A stretch of 64,000 nt of DNA from the NCBI GenBank assembly GCA_001247695.2, contig LGRX02035104.1:1-64000 (forward strand), given 5' to 3'. The notes under the pieces were generated by a model. That model was not told the origin of the DNA and searched no databases. It was given only the letters and a program-made list of their open reading frames with translations. The position numbers were made by a program, and so were the translations under genes. Origin of the DNA: Cymbomonas tetramitiformis (Eukaryota; Chlorophyta; Pyramimonadophyceae; Pyramimonadales; Pyramimonadaceae). Shown piece after piece: positions 22,061 through 32,329 of the stretch (position 1 is the stretch's first letter; every line of letters starts with the position of its first letter).

Positions 22061-22699
22061 TTGGGCAAGCGGGACCACCAGACCTATTTTTTTTCGAAAC
22101 CCCACACACCACCACGGGCAATCCCAATCCGGCAGCAAAACCCCCAACACGCCAAGCCCGACAACAACCACCCGGCTCAGCTGCCACAACGTCACAACCT
22201 CGCCAACCGACCCGCGTATAACAAGTCGGAGCTCCCCACAATACAACGCAAGCCTAACGCAACCCCCCTGCCACGCCGCGAACAAGCCCACACACAGACA
22301 CTCACCACCGCAGCCGAAGCCACAACTGCGTCGCCAACGCCACACGCCTCCACCAACATCATCACTGTGGGGCTGGTCACAGCCTCCACTATGCGGGCAA
22401 GAGGGTGCAGCGCAGAAAGCATTGTGTGGGCCAGCGCATACACGCTGGTCTCCGTCACGCCCTGCCTATGGGCACCTGGTTCATGGCATCTGGAACGCAC
22501 CACGGCCATCATGATCGCAGCAACCACGGGGGCAGCCGCAAGTGCAACGCAGGGAATGGCATCCTGGGCCATTGGGGTGCTGGCGATCCAGTGGATCAGG
22601 TCGGCCACGGTGCACCACACGGCGGTCAGCGTCTTGCTCCTAGAGGCGGCATGGCGGGCGGTACAGAGGTTCTCCCTGAACCTCCCCCCGCTGTTATGA
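22061..22699 (+). CDS. Hydrophobic ORF upstream of pol
   Basis: 212 codons in the same frame as the ORFs on either side, separated from them by single stops (22,031 and 22,697). The N-terminal half is polar; the C-terminal half has three likely membrane helices (ITVGLVTASTM, AIMIAATTGAAASATQG, TAVSVLLLEAAW regions). No family is recognised. The shared frame suggests one long polyprotein broken by point mutations. Confidence 0.4.
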   Translation: MGKRDHQTYFFSKPHTPPRAIPIRQQNPQHAKPDNNHPAQLPQRHNLANRPAYNKSELPTIQRKPNATPLPRREQAHTQTLTTAAEATTASPTPHASTNIITVGLVTASTMRARGCSAESIVWASAYTLVSVTPCLWAPGSWHLERTTAIMIAATTGAAASATQGMASWAIGVLAIQWIRSATVHHTAVSVLLLEAAWRAVQRFSLNLPPLL

Positions 22700-22702
22700 C
22701 TC

Positions 22703-23699
22703 GTGGAGCGGTCCCTTAGCGCCCGGATGAGGTGGGCACTCATCCAGGCCTGGGGCCCAGTGCCCAAGTCCGCTGGAAGGCGCAACCGGCGGGCTCAGCA
22801 ACAGGCCAAAGCAGCACTGCAGCTCCTTGCCCGCACGTGGGTACAGCGAGCGTGCGTGCAGCTTGGCTGCGCATTAGCAGCCTGGACCATCTTCACAACG
22901 GTCCAGGCCAACAGCGTGGGACACGTGCTCGTGGAGACGGCCAGGCTCGTGGCAACAGAAGCATGGAGGAGCACGCCCAGCTGGTGCGCGGCGGCGGCGG
23001 CGGCAGCAGGGACGGTATACTCATGGACACGATTCCGCCTGGTCAACACCAACGCCATCATGCGATTCGTCGTCCTCAACCCAAAGTGCGAGGACCCCCC
23101 CAGCCGCTTCAAACGCGCCAGTAAGCGGAATAAACGTCAGGGCCGCGGGGCACCATCATCCCACGATCTACGGCGCAGAGCCAGCCTCAGGAAGGCAAAA
23201 GGCCGACGCCATGCCCGCAGGGGTCGCAAGCGGCGCAAGAAGCCGCGGCAGCGCCACCAGGCGCAAGCATTCGCCACACAGGCGGGCGAGGTGGACAGCG
23301 CCGTGCCTCTCGGCAGGGAAGACGACGTCGAAGCGCTGCACGCCCGTGACGAGGAGCTGGACGTCATCATGGGGCCTCAAGCAGGCTTCAACGGCGAGGG
23401 CGCATGGACCGATGAAGAATGGCAGGCCCTGCGCGACCTCCTACTCCGCGAGAAGAGCTTCATGGCCACCTCCGCCACCGACCTGCCGGGATACACGGGA
23501 GAGATCGGCAAATTCGACATTCCCTTCAAGGACGAGTCCGCCTCGCACTACCAGAAGCCCCGGCGATTCTCACCAGCCGAACGGGCTCTGATCGACGAAC
23601 ACTTCAACAAGCTGCTGGCGGACGGCATCATCGAGAAGGCCCCGAAATACTGCGAAAACACCTGCAATGTCGTCGTTGCCATGAAAAAGGGCTTGGATA
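22703..23699 (+). CDS. Ty3-like Pol: start of reverse transcriptase, truncated
   Basis: Starts with a hydrophobic segment and a very basic stretch (near 23,130-23,270: RRHARRGRKRRKKPRQRH), then an acidic linker and the RT N-terminus: SATDLPGYTGEIGKFDIPF, RRFSPAERALIDEHF, DGIIEKAPKYCENTCNVVV. This matches the LP..., R.SP.E... and GII.P... boxes before the first catalytic Asp of Ty3-type RTs. The coding sequence stops abruptly at 23,699, where the unrelated 115-bp segment begins, so the catalytic YxDD, RNase H and integrase are missing. The copy is dead. Confidence 0.82.
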
Positions 23700-23814
23700 G
23701 GTTGCCCGTCAGGGCCTTTGGGGATGCACAGACAGCCACGTGCACTTTCGAAATTCCCAAAATTGAGCCTTTTTCAAGGATTCTGCCGAGTTTTCTGAAC
23801 CTTCCACATTCCAT
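23700..23814. repeat. Second copy of the 115-bp segment
   Basis: Identical to 11,431-11,545. It abuts the broken RT sequence and is followed by TATATATCTAAAAATTTC, so it sits exactly at the breakpoint of the retroelement. Confidence 0.95.
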
Positions 23815-23836
23815 ATATATCTAAAAATTTCCCCCG

Positions 23837-24060
23837 CAAACAGCACGCGCGCCCTGACACCGCCACCCCGCACGCCCAACTCCTCTGCAGCCGTGCCACC
23901 ACGCCACCCGCCACGACACATGACCGGTCATAATCGCGACAGCGCACCACAAACAGCGTGCGCGCCCGGATACCGCCACCCCGCACGCCTAACTCCTCTG
24001 CAGCCGTGCCACCACACCACCCGCCACGACACTTGGCTGTTCATAATCGCGACAAAGATC
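23837..24060. repeat. 113-bp tandem duplication
   Basis: Two collinear units starting CAAACAGC at 23,837 and 23,950, sharing CCGCCACCCCGCACGCC and CTCTGCAGCCGTGCCACCAC. Confidence 0.9.
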
Positions 24061-26360
24061 CTGCTCTAGCACAACGCTAGCTCATATACCAGATGTCCCC
24101 CAACTCATAGTTGGCACCGCAATCGGGTTGTGAACCCAAGACATTGGTTGAACGACCAGTATCGGCTAAACGAATAATGCGTTTGCCACATGATACTGCG
24201 CATGCTTATTCAGAACATGCTAGAAGCAAAGATGCATACTTCTCCGAACCATTTCGGTTCTTCAAGATGGATCTTGCTTTGCCATCTCGAGTCCGCGACA
24301 TACGAACTCTCGATGACAGGTATCATTCAAGTCTTTCATTGAATATATGACAGATGATGTGACGTATCATCTCGATGACGTGTACAGTCATAGTCGACCG
24401 TACTAACGACTGTCTGACGACTGTCTGTCATTATAATATATGACATGACATGACATGACATGACATGGTATGACATGTCTGACAGGTATGACACGTATGA
24501 CATGTATGACACATGTGTCATCGGTCATAAACCTGACAAGGCTAGTGAAAACACCAGGGGCTACTCCCTCTGCTATAGCGCGCCCATAAAAAGGGCTCCG
24601 CCCGCTTTTCAGCAGGGTGACATCTAGAGAAAAAGCTAAGTGCTAGGCAATAAAAAACTCTAGAAGATGGAGAAGCAGCCATGGCCGGGAGGGTGGAGGG
24701 GTGGCTGAATCTGAGCGGTGGGGAGGGAAGTCGAAGAATTAAGTATTATCGTCGCGTCATCTGACTGAGCGCCCACCGCTCTTTTATTACATCCGACTCA
24801 CGGGGGACTAGATATCCAGTACTGCCCCCTGTATGACATTCCTCGATGCATGTGACAGATGACTGCATTATTCGGCTCGAGACCGCGAGTCACAGCGATA
24901 GAGACCGCGAGCCACGTGTTAGAGTACTCGAGCATTACCGTAGCCGTACTCGTACAGCTTTACACAGCGCACGTAGCATAAGCTACTTAGACTCTCTTAC
25001 TCTCATATGTTATATCTTTTACAGTCACATATCTCACGTTTTCAGCCTCATATTTTTGCTTACAACGATAATTATAAAACAACGATATACAGAATATTCT
25101 ACCCTGTATGTGTGTCAAACTATCTATTAGGTTATGGGCCCACCACGCTTGGGACTGCACATGTCCCGCTGGGTTTACATCTGCTTGGGACTACATTTGT
25201 TCCTTGGTTGCGCGCGGAGCCAGCGCGTTTAACGACAACATCTACTAGGCCTTTGCCTTTCTTGACAGCAGCACCTCTCCTGCCGGATATTTGGCTTACG
25301 GTACGACGTTTTTGACGTGACCTGCGTCTTCCTCGTCGAAATCTACCCCAAATTGGCTTTTACATCGCCCGATTTGGTTAGTTTTACAAAACAATATACG
25401 TTTTCGTCAAAAGCCCAAACGCGCTCTCGACTTTCTGGCCAGCAGCACCGCTCCTGGCGGGAGGACCGTTCACCGCACGACGTTTTCCCCGTCAAAACCC
25501 ACCTCGATTTGACTCTTCCATCGCTCCATTTACTTGGGTTTACGAAAAGTTCGTTATCCTTTGGGGGCCCTAGCTTTGGCTTTCGCAGATTTCTGCGGTC
25601 AGCGCTCTGCTGCCATGGCCACTGAATGCCAACGTGCGCGTATGGCCGCTGTCCGCTCGGCGTCGGTGTCTGTTCGAGAGCATCAACGACATTTTACCTC
25701 TGGTTGTGGTCTGGTGGTGTGTGGTGGTGCTACTTCACCAGTCACCAGGCTCATCTCCGACATTTCCGACGTCGCCAACGAGCGCTCTGACCACTCCGCG
25801 CTCGCCCCTCCGCCTCCATCTTCCACGCCCCCTGTTCGCCAATTGGTGGCGTATGGTGGTGCCATCGCACCTCCTCCACCCCTCGCTATCCTCTCCACTG
25901 CCGATCACGCCCTGGGCGTCGGCTTTGGCGTACCGCCTCGCCGCATTTTTCACTTTCCACCTCCCTACCCCCACCCCATCGGCGCATTCGCTCTGGTGGT
26001 GCCAAGCCGCTTTTGGCTTTGGCACCGCACGGGCGTTGGATGACGACATCCTAGCGGCGCTCGACTTTGTCCACCATCGAGAGCTACGCCGCCATCCACC
26101 CTCGATTGCTAGGCCTAGATTCGCCGGGTGGCCTGTGGGAGTAGCTATCCCCACAACACAAGCATGGGCGTAAGCCCCTAGAGCACGCATCTAGAGACCA
26201 GCGCGGCGGACCCACATTAGCTAGGTTGAAAAAGACCTCTTGGGGTCTCGCGTGATGTTTGTTTTTTAGGGCTTTGCCTCTGTAGCGCCGACCATAGGGT
26301 ACGAGGTCCGGCATGGCTGGCTTGCATCGTGGCACCTCACGCCTTCGGGTTGAGGTGGTG
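24061..26360. other. Repeat-derived region without a recognised gene
   Basis: Contains a TGACA pentanucleotide repeat (24,441-24,467) within a longer TGACATG/TGTCA-rich stretch. The motif CTGACTGAGC...GCTCTTTTATTACATC at about 24,760 resembles 27,183 next to the LTR-like sequence. A loose ~180-bp repetition (about 25,300 and 25,475) is also present. ORFs of 100-180 codons at 25,534-26,190 are Pro/Ser-rich and show no domain. Confidence 0.5.
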
Positions 26361-27160
26361 TCATGGAGAGACAAACTTTTGTCCCCCCATAAACTGGGGG
26401 TGACTGTCTCTTCCTGTGTCACCCCTCGCCCTTTAGTGTCACTTGCATCTTGCCTGCCCGTCTCTGTCAGTTCCGACCGATAATAAAACACCTATGTTAT
26501 TTAATTATCGCATCTTAGACCGCGATATCCGTTGTGTGATCACTGCCTCTTGCACAGTGTTTCTATGATACTCCGAATATATATACACATCACCGCATAT
26601 ATATATTTCGGTCTTCTCGTCGTGAGTCAGCCTGCATGCCGTGAGCTTAGACAATAAAACAATGTCTCCTTTTTATTATCTCATCTTAGTTCGAGTGTGT
26701 GGCCTAGCCTGCTGTACTGGCCAGCTTCCGTGATTTCAGTAGACAAATAAATATATATATATATCACAACTCACATACAGGGTGTATTGCTTTCTTTTTT
26801 CTTTACGACCCGCAACCGGCAAATCCACTGGCCCGTTTTCGGCCAATACGGCCAATCTCCAAAACTGCCCGCAAATTTTAATTTTAAGTATGGTGATAAT
26901 GCAAAAATCGCATAATTTTGCATTAATTTTGCTATTTTCATATCAAACGTCACGGCCCGCACCCATACATCCCATCGGCCCGCATTCGGCCCGGAGTGGT
27001 GAGCTACGGCCCCGGGCCGGCCCGCCACGGTAAGCAATATACCCTGCTCACATATATATTTATTTCATCGTCTCCGTGAGGTTATCGGGCCCTTACCACC
27101 AGTCCGTGTCCGCTCGCTAGCTCCCACCTTTTTCTTTGATCCCGCGGCATTCGCGGTATT
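26361..27160. mobile_element. LTR-like sequence upstream of a copia-like gag, with nested MITE
   Basis: Collinear with the solo copy at 8,392-8,790 from TCATGGAGAGACAAAC through CACATCACCGCATATA. It is then split by about 150 bp of extra sequence and a 269-bp hAT MITE (26,778-27,046), after which the similarity resumes (CGTGAGGTTAT, then TTTGATCCCGC). A gag-like ORF begins about 170 bp further on, the expected place for an internal region after a 5' LTR. A primer-binding site was not identified. Confidence 0.6.
26778..27046. mobile_element. hAT MITE, 269 bp
   Basis: Ends CAGGGTGTATTGCTT and AAGCAATATACCCTG, flanked by a perfect 8-bp target duplication CTCACATA (26,770-26,777 and 27,047-27,054). 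The interior is AT-rich (GCAAAATTAT-type) between CGGCCCG-rich subterminal blocks, the same build as the MITE at 35,173. Confidence 0.93.
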
Positions 27161-27333
27161 CCGCAGCGCATCGCTGAACGTATCTGACTGAGCCCATCGC
27201 TCTTTATCACATCTGAACTCCTCGTGCCCTATCGGCACGACACATCTGACAAGGAGCCCATCGCCCCTTGGTTTCGTCCGGCTACGCGTACATTTCGCGT
27301 GTCATCAACATTTCGGACTACGTCATTCCAACA

Positions 27334-28736
27334 ATGTCAGCCGACCGCCCTTCGCTCGGCAGCCGCCTTCGTGCATCCCGGGGTGCTGGGGAGACTTCCC
27401 CCGGCGCTACCCCGCCTGGTAGTCCCGCTAGGGACAATCAGTCGGACCCCATTGTGCGAATGTCCTCCCTACGTCAGCGCCCTACGCCTGCGTCTCGGGC
27501 AGCCACATCCGCGGAGTTCCACGCTGACGCCTCTGTGTGGGTCTCCACCCCCGTTCGTGCCTCCCAACGTACGGAGTTCGCCGACAAATTGGACTACGCC
27601 TTTGCCTACGGCGAGGAGTTGGCTAAGCTCTTGCGGGGACACGCATGGCTTCAAGTCCACCGTCGGTATCACTCTGGAAGGACCCGAGGCTGAGTCGGAC
27701 CTTACCATTCTACTCGCCAACATGTCCCACGTCTTCGGCCCCATCGCCCGTGACGAATTCACCAAGCTCCTCGACCTCGACTTCGAGTACTGTACGACGA
27801 GTATCACCTAATACAGTAACCCTGAACATGCTCCTCTACGTCGTTCTCCCCACGATCCTTCGCGGCACTGCCCTCTCCCTGTACGAAGAGTCCGCTCGAG
27901 TGCACCCCCACGATGGGCGTTGCGCCTTGCAGCGTCTTCGGTACCACGTGGAAGGGATTGGTGACCCCGATGCCCATCGCTTCTGGGTTCGCCTTCGTGC
28001 TGTTGTCATCGACGAGACCGTCGACCCCGCCCCGCAGCTTGCTGTTTTCCGCACGCTGGCGGACAAGCACCGCAAGCTGCACCCTGGCTATGGTGACCGC
28101 GACATGGTGGCGGACCTCGACACCGTCCTCCGCTCTTCCGCGACCGGCTCCCCGTACGTCACCCCGCTGTATCTGGTGGTGATCCGCGACATCAACGACG
28201 GGCGGCCTTTCACCTTCGCCTCCCTCGCCCTTCGCCTCGGTAAGGTATTCCGGGATGAGCCCCCCTTGGCCCGTCCCACCGCGCCGACCCCTCCGACATC
28301 TGGTGGTGCCGGGCGAGGTGGTGGCGGCAAACCGCCAGCCGGTGCGGCCATGGCCTTTGGCAAGCGGCGGTTCGCCCCACCCGTGGGTGAAGAATGGAAG
28401 CGGCAGGAGGCTGGCGGCCGTTATCTCGTGTGGGAGGGCACGGGCATGCCGTGCATTACCTGCTTCCGTCTCTGGGGCGTCACCACGGGACACATGGACA
28501 GCGACGGCATTTGCATTTACTCATGCACCGCGGCGTTCGTGCCGGGGCGGGCTCCACCTAATGTCCCCCCTCCCCCAAGTGCTCCGCCGCCCCTCACCGC
28601 ATGGCCCCCGTCGGCTGCTGCCGCTCCGCATGACTACGACTACCCCCGATATAAATGGGAACCATCGTCGTATAAACAGCTTGTGCTCTGTAGTGCTTTG
28701 CTTCCGGACCTCGGGGTCCGGAGACCCGGTATATAA
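27334..28736 (+). pseudogene. Copia-like gag, frame-broken
   Basis: ATG 27,334 opens MSADRPSLGSRLRASRG and reads to about 27,645 (EELAKLLRGH). The sense then moves to another frame (GFKSTVGITLEGPEAESDLT, to 27,811) and to a third (from about 27,820, MLLYVVLPTILRGTALSLYE) that ends at 28,734. The last part has a helical gag-type region (ALQRLRYHVEGIGDPDAHRF) and a Cys/His motif CITCFRLWGVTTGHMDSDGI followed by a cysteine, like zinc knuckles in copia-type gags. Two frame breaks or spliced introns are needed. No protease, integrase or RT follows, so this is a remnant. The LTR-like sequence just upstream supports the assignment. Confidence 0.6.
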
Positions 28737-29230
28737 ATCGTGTCCTTGCGTGCTCCCGAAGCTCTGTGAGCACCTCACGCCCCGACAAATATCGCCGTGT
28801 TACTCCTTGGTTTGACACTTGCACGTTATGATCAATGACATCCTTCATTCGACACGCCGACGTTTGGCCAACTCAGTCGCGAATATAATTTTCTGATCTG
28901 AAACGAACCATGTCGACTGGACCCGGTTGGCCCGCCGAGGAATATCGAATTTCGATGGAAAGATCTTTGTTGTAACGGAAGATAGCTTTTCGATGAGGTG
29001 GAATTGTTCAGGAGAGATGTAGAAAAAGGACGATTACAAATAAGATAAAAATGATAAATCGCGAACCCTGAGATCAATTAGGTGGAAATCGTAGCGTGAA
29101 CCTTCCTTCCGTCGTTCCTGGCGCCCGATGAATTTGAACTTCGTGTTGCACACGACAGAAGTGTTTAAAATTTCCGTGGCATCACTCGTGCGTGAGCGCA
29201 GCACCCTGCATATTACAAGGTGGGCTAGAC
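28737..29230. other. No recognised gene
   Basis: Sequence between the gag remnant and the ~80-bp minisatellite. No domain, RNA structure or repeat was recognised. Confidence 0.35.
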
Positions 29231-29239
29231 TTCTCACGC

Positions 29240-29945
29240 ACACTCTCTCGATGCTGGTTGGCCTGTGGCCTCCGCTTGAGAGAGTCCTATCGCAGTTTTC
29301 AAACACGGCTGTTCTCTCGATGCTGGTTGGCCTGTGGCCTCCGCTCGAGGGAGTCCTACCGCATTTTCTCAACACGTCTGTTCTCACACCGACTCTCTCG
29401 ATGCTGGTTGGCCTGTGGCTTCCGCTCGAGGGAGTCCTACATATTAATCACAAGCGCATGCGTCTTGGTCTTGGGATGTTCACACTCTCTCGATGCTGGT
29501 TGGCCTGTGGCCTCCGCTCGAGGGAGTCCTATCACAGTTTCCCAACACTTCTGTTCTCACGGTCTCTCGATGCTGGTTGGCTTGTGGCCTCCGCTCGAGG
29601 CAGTCCTATCACACTTTCCCAACCTTCTGTCCTCACGGTCTCTCGATGCTGGTTGGCCTGTGGCCTCCGCTCAAGGGAGTCTTATCATAGTTTCCCAACA
29701 CGTCTGTCCTCACGGTCTCTCGATGCTGGTTGGCCTGTGGCCTCCGCTCGAGGGAGTCCTATCACAGTTTCCCAACACGTCCGTTCTTACACTCTATCTC
29801 TCGATGCTGGTTGGCCCGTGGCCTCCGCTCGAGGGAGTGCTACCACGAGCGCATGTGTCTATTGGGTCTCGGGGGTTCGTTTTCACGCTCTTTCGATGCT
29901 GGTTGGCCCGTGGCCTCCGCTCGCGGGCGTCTTAGCACAGTCAAC
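29240..29945. repeat. ~75-95-bp minisatellite
   Basis: Nine copies of a unit starting CTCTCGATGCTGGTTGGCC and containing GTGGCCTCCGCTCGAGGGAG. Unit length varies by amounts not divisible by three, so the long plus-strand ORFs across it (284 and 247 codons) swap protein phase (SMLVGLWPPLEG versus SRCWLACGLRSRES) and are not credible genes. Confidence 0.9.
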
Positions 29946-30044
29946 GTCTTACGAGAAACCTGCTTGCATGCGTGGTGCATAAACCTGGTGTGCCCAGTGG
30001 TGTGAGCCTGTGTCCCTCGTGTTGCGTTGTGGGCGTGCGCAGGA

Positions 30045-30386
30045 ATGGGAAAGCGGGGGGGAAATTCGAATGCTCGGAGGCAACGAAAGAGGCAGTATAG
30101 AAGATACGAGCGTCAGAACGACACTCATGTCGCCTTGCCTGACGAAGCAGTGCCTGTGCCTGTTGAAACAGTGCCTGATTGTATTCCTGAATGTTCCGAG
30201 GGCGAGGGAGAGAGCTGCTGCCCTGGCTTGCCCGCTGTCGAGATTCCGGTCTCGCGCCCCCCGCAGATTCAGCGGGGACCGACCAAATATGGCTCTCTGG
30301 CAAACCAACTTCTTCAAAAGCGGGCAGTAACATGCAGAGACCCATTTGAGGTTGCTTCCAAATATCGTGCTCCCCCCCATCGCTGA
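30045..30386 (+). CDS. Hypothetical small basic/acidic protein
   Basis: 113 codons from ATG 30,045. It begins MGKRGGNSNARRQRKRQYRR (very basic), continues with an acidic proline-containing middle (VPVETVPDCIPECSEGEGES) and ends KRAVTCRDPFEVASKYRA. No family is recognised. Sequence complexity is normal and it does not overlap the minisatellite, so it may be real, but a chance ORF cannot be excluded. Confidence 0.25.
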   Translation: MGKRGGNSNARRQRKRQYRRYERQNDTHVALPDEAVPVPVETVPDCIPECSEGEGESCCPGLPAVEIPVSRPPQIQRGPTKYGSLANQLLQKRAVTCRDPFEVASKYRAPPHR

Positions 30387-30389
30387 CTG

Positions 30390-31053
30390 TTGCCAACAAA
30401 GTGACAGGGGATAAGATAGCGGCCAGAAGACAACTGGAGCGAGGATGCCGCCTCATTCGTGCGGCGTTGCTGTCACCAGCCCCACCACCACCAGCCAAGA
30501 AAGGGCATCGACGGTTAGTTTTTTAGAAATGTATCAGTAATAGAATATGTAACAGAGTAATTGTATATGTATATGTGTATAGCAAACATTTTAGATTATA
30601 CGTGTGTGCTTCATGTGCTTGAGCCTCCGCGAATTTGCATTGCTGCTGCAAGATTTCTGTGTTGGGGCACATCCGATCTTCTATCTGCTCGATACCTTCA
30701 CGAGTATGTGTCTCTACCCCTTCCCTTGCGGTTGGGATCAACAGTTGCAAGTTGGTGCGATCGCAACTACTATCAACAGACACGACGAAGAGTCCACTTC
30801 GTATAAACAACTAACATGCCATTCCTTGTGTACGTTAGCTTATCAAATGCGGCATAATTGTAGAAGTCACAATTTATGCATATCCATGGAACGTTTTGAT
30901 ATATGGGTGTAATATACATTCTACGACAGGGTATGGATAAGTGTACTTATATATATATGTATACATATATATGCGAATCACAACCAGAACGTGAGCGAGA
31001 CGCAGTCCAGCTGCACACTCAAGAAAACAACTCGGTTTGAAGGATGTGCGCCA
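30390..31053. other. AT-rich intergenic sequence
   Basis: TATATG/TATACATATA runs and no ORF with a recognisable domain. Confidence 0.4.
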
Positions 31054-31938
31054 TAAGGTGACTAGGTAATGTTTTTGGTAAATTACCGGTAAGAGTATTA
31101 CCGGTAATTTACCTGGTAATACCAACCCCCCGTATCGCCTTACTTTACATACCGGTAAACTACCACGGTAAGGCGGTATTACCATGGTAATTTACCAATT
31201 ACCACTAAAATTTACCAATTTTTCCCAGTCTGTGATCTCCGATTGGGCGACGCTGGATACTTTCGGGTTTTCCGGAAAAGACAAATCGATAACCTCGACG
31301 GAAACTGTCACGGACGAAAGTTCACTTTTCACTTTCCTGCCCCGACGCGAGAGCACAACTCTCTTCTCTTTAATGGTTTAATCTTAAATCTACATCAGTA
31401 ATCTGGTATGGCGTCGTGTGATGCTCCTGACGAGGGGGAGGAATATTACGGCTCGAATGGATAAGTAGGGCGTGAGATATGATCAAAATGGTAAATGACC
31501 CGCCACTTTGCAGATACAGCCCCAAACATGCATATCGGCATCCTATACATACACCATATAGCGGGGTCGTGTAGACGTGCATACATATGGCTAGAAACGT
31601 ATATATATAAGGAAATAAGTAAAATTGGACAATCGAATGCGAAAAATAAAATAGTAGATACTTAAGAAAATAATCATCCTGTCTGTACTTCTGGAAAAAG
31701 AATGTCGATTGATAATATACTCGCATGGCGTAGCATACGCCATGTGATGCGCCCACACAATTGTAATGATCAACCCCGACCCATAGCCACAAAAAAAAAA
31801 GATTCCGAGCCCCGATGCAACTTTTAGGTTATTCCTTGCTGGCGGTATTACTTTGGTATTACCGCCTAAAGTATTACCGGTAAATTACCCGGTATTACCA
31901 CACCCCATATTCGCATTACCGGTAAAGTAGTCACCTTA
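31054..31938. mobile_element. Inverted-repeat DNA element, 885 bp, second family
   Basis: Ends TAAGGTGACTA and TAGTCACCTTA, flanked by the perfect 8-bp target duplication GTGCGCCA (31,046-31,053 and 31,939-31,946). Both subterminal zones are packed with TTACCGGTAA palindromes and GGTAATACC-like variants. An internal piece near 31,449-31,530 resembles part of the hAT element at 17.33 kb. There is no transposase. An 8-bp duplication is compatible with hAT or P superfamilies, but the ends are unlike the CAGGG family. Confidence 0.88.
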
Positions 31939-31946
31939 GTGCGCCA

Positions 31947-32329
31947 AGGGGCCCTCCTTGATATCTTGTTACAAGATTAATTTTACTAAGTTATTTGACT
32001 TCCACTGTTCTGTTTTGCTAACACGGCGGGTTCTCCCGATATCAATAATGTATCAGTTGTCAAAGTTTCAGAAAGGATACCCTAATAATGGGAGGTATAG
32101 TATACGACAATCAACAATATGTTTGAGACCTTGAGAAAGTATTTTCCATATCGATTTCCATTGAGCACGCTGAGAATGCTCATTCTACACTATATTTCTG
32201 GAACATTGAATAGCCTCGACGCCTCAGCCTCAGCGATAGGCTGCCCATTGTATTTAGCGTGATATCAAATGCCCGCTTGAGAATTTCCATTTCGGCATAA
32301 GGGCGTTGTTCCGTTTGCTGAGAATGATA
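31947..32329. other. No recognised gene
   Basis: AT-rich spacer between the inverted-repeat element and the satellite array; nothing identified. Confidence 0.4.

Noticed and set aside
29128..29982. 284-codon repeat protein
   Set aside because: Repeat units differ in length by non-multiples of three, so the protein phase changes from unit to unit.
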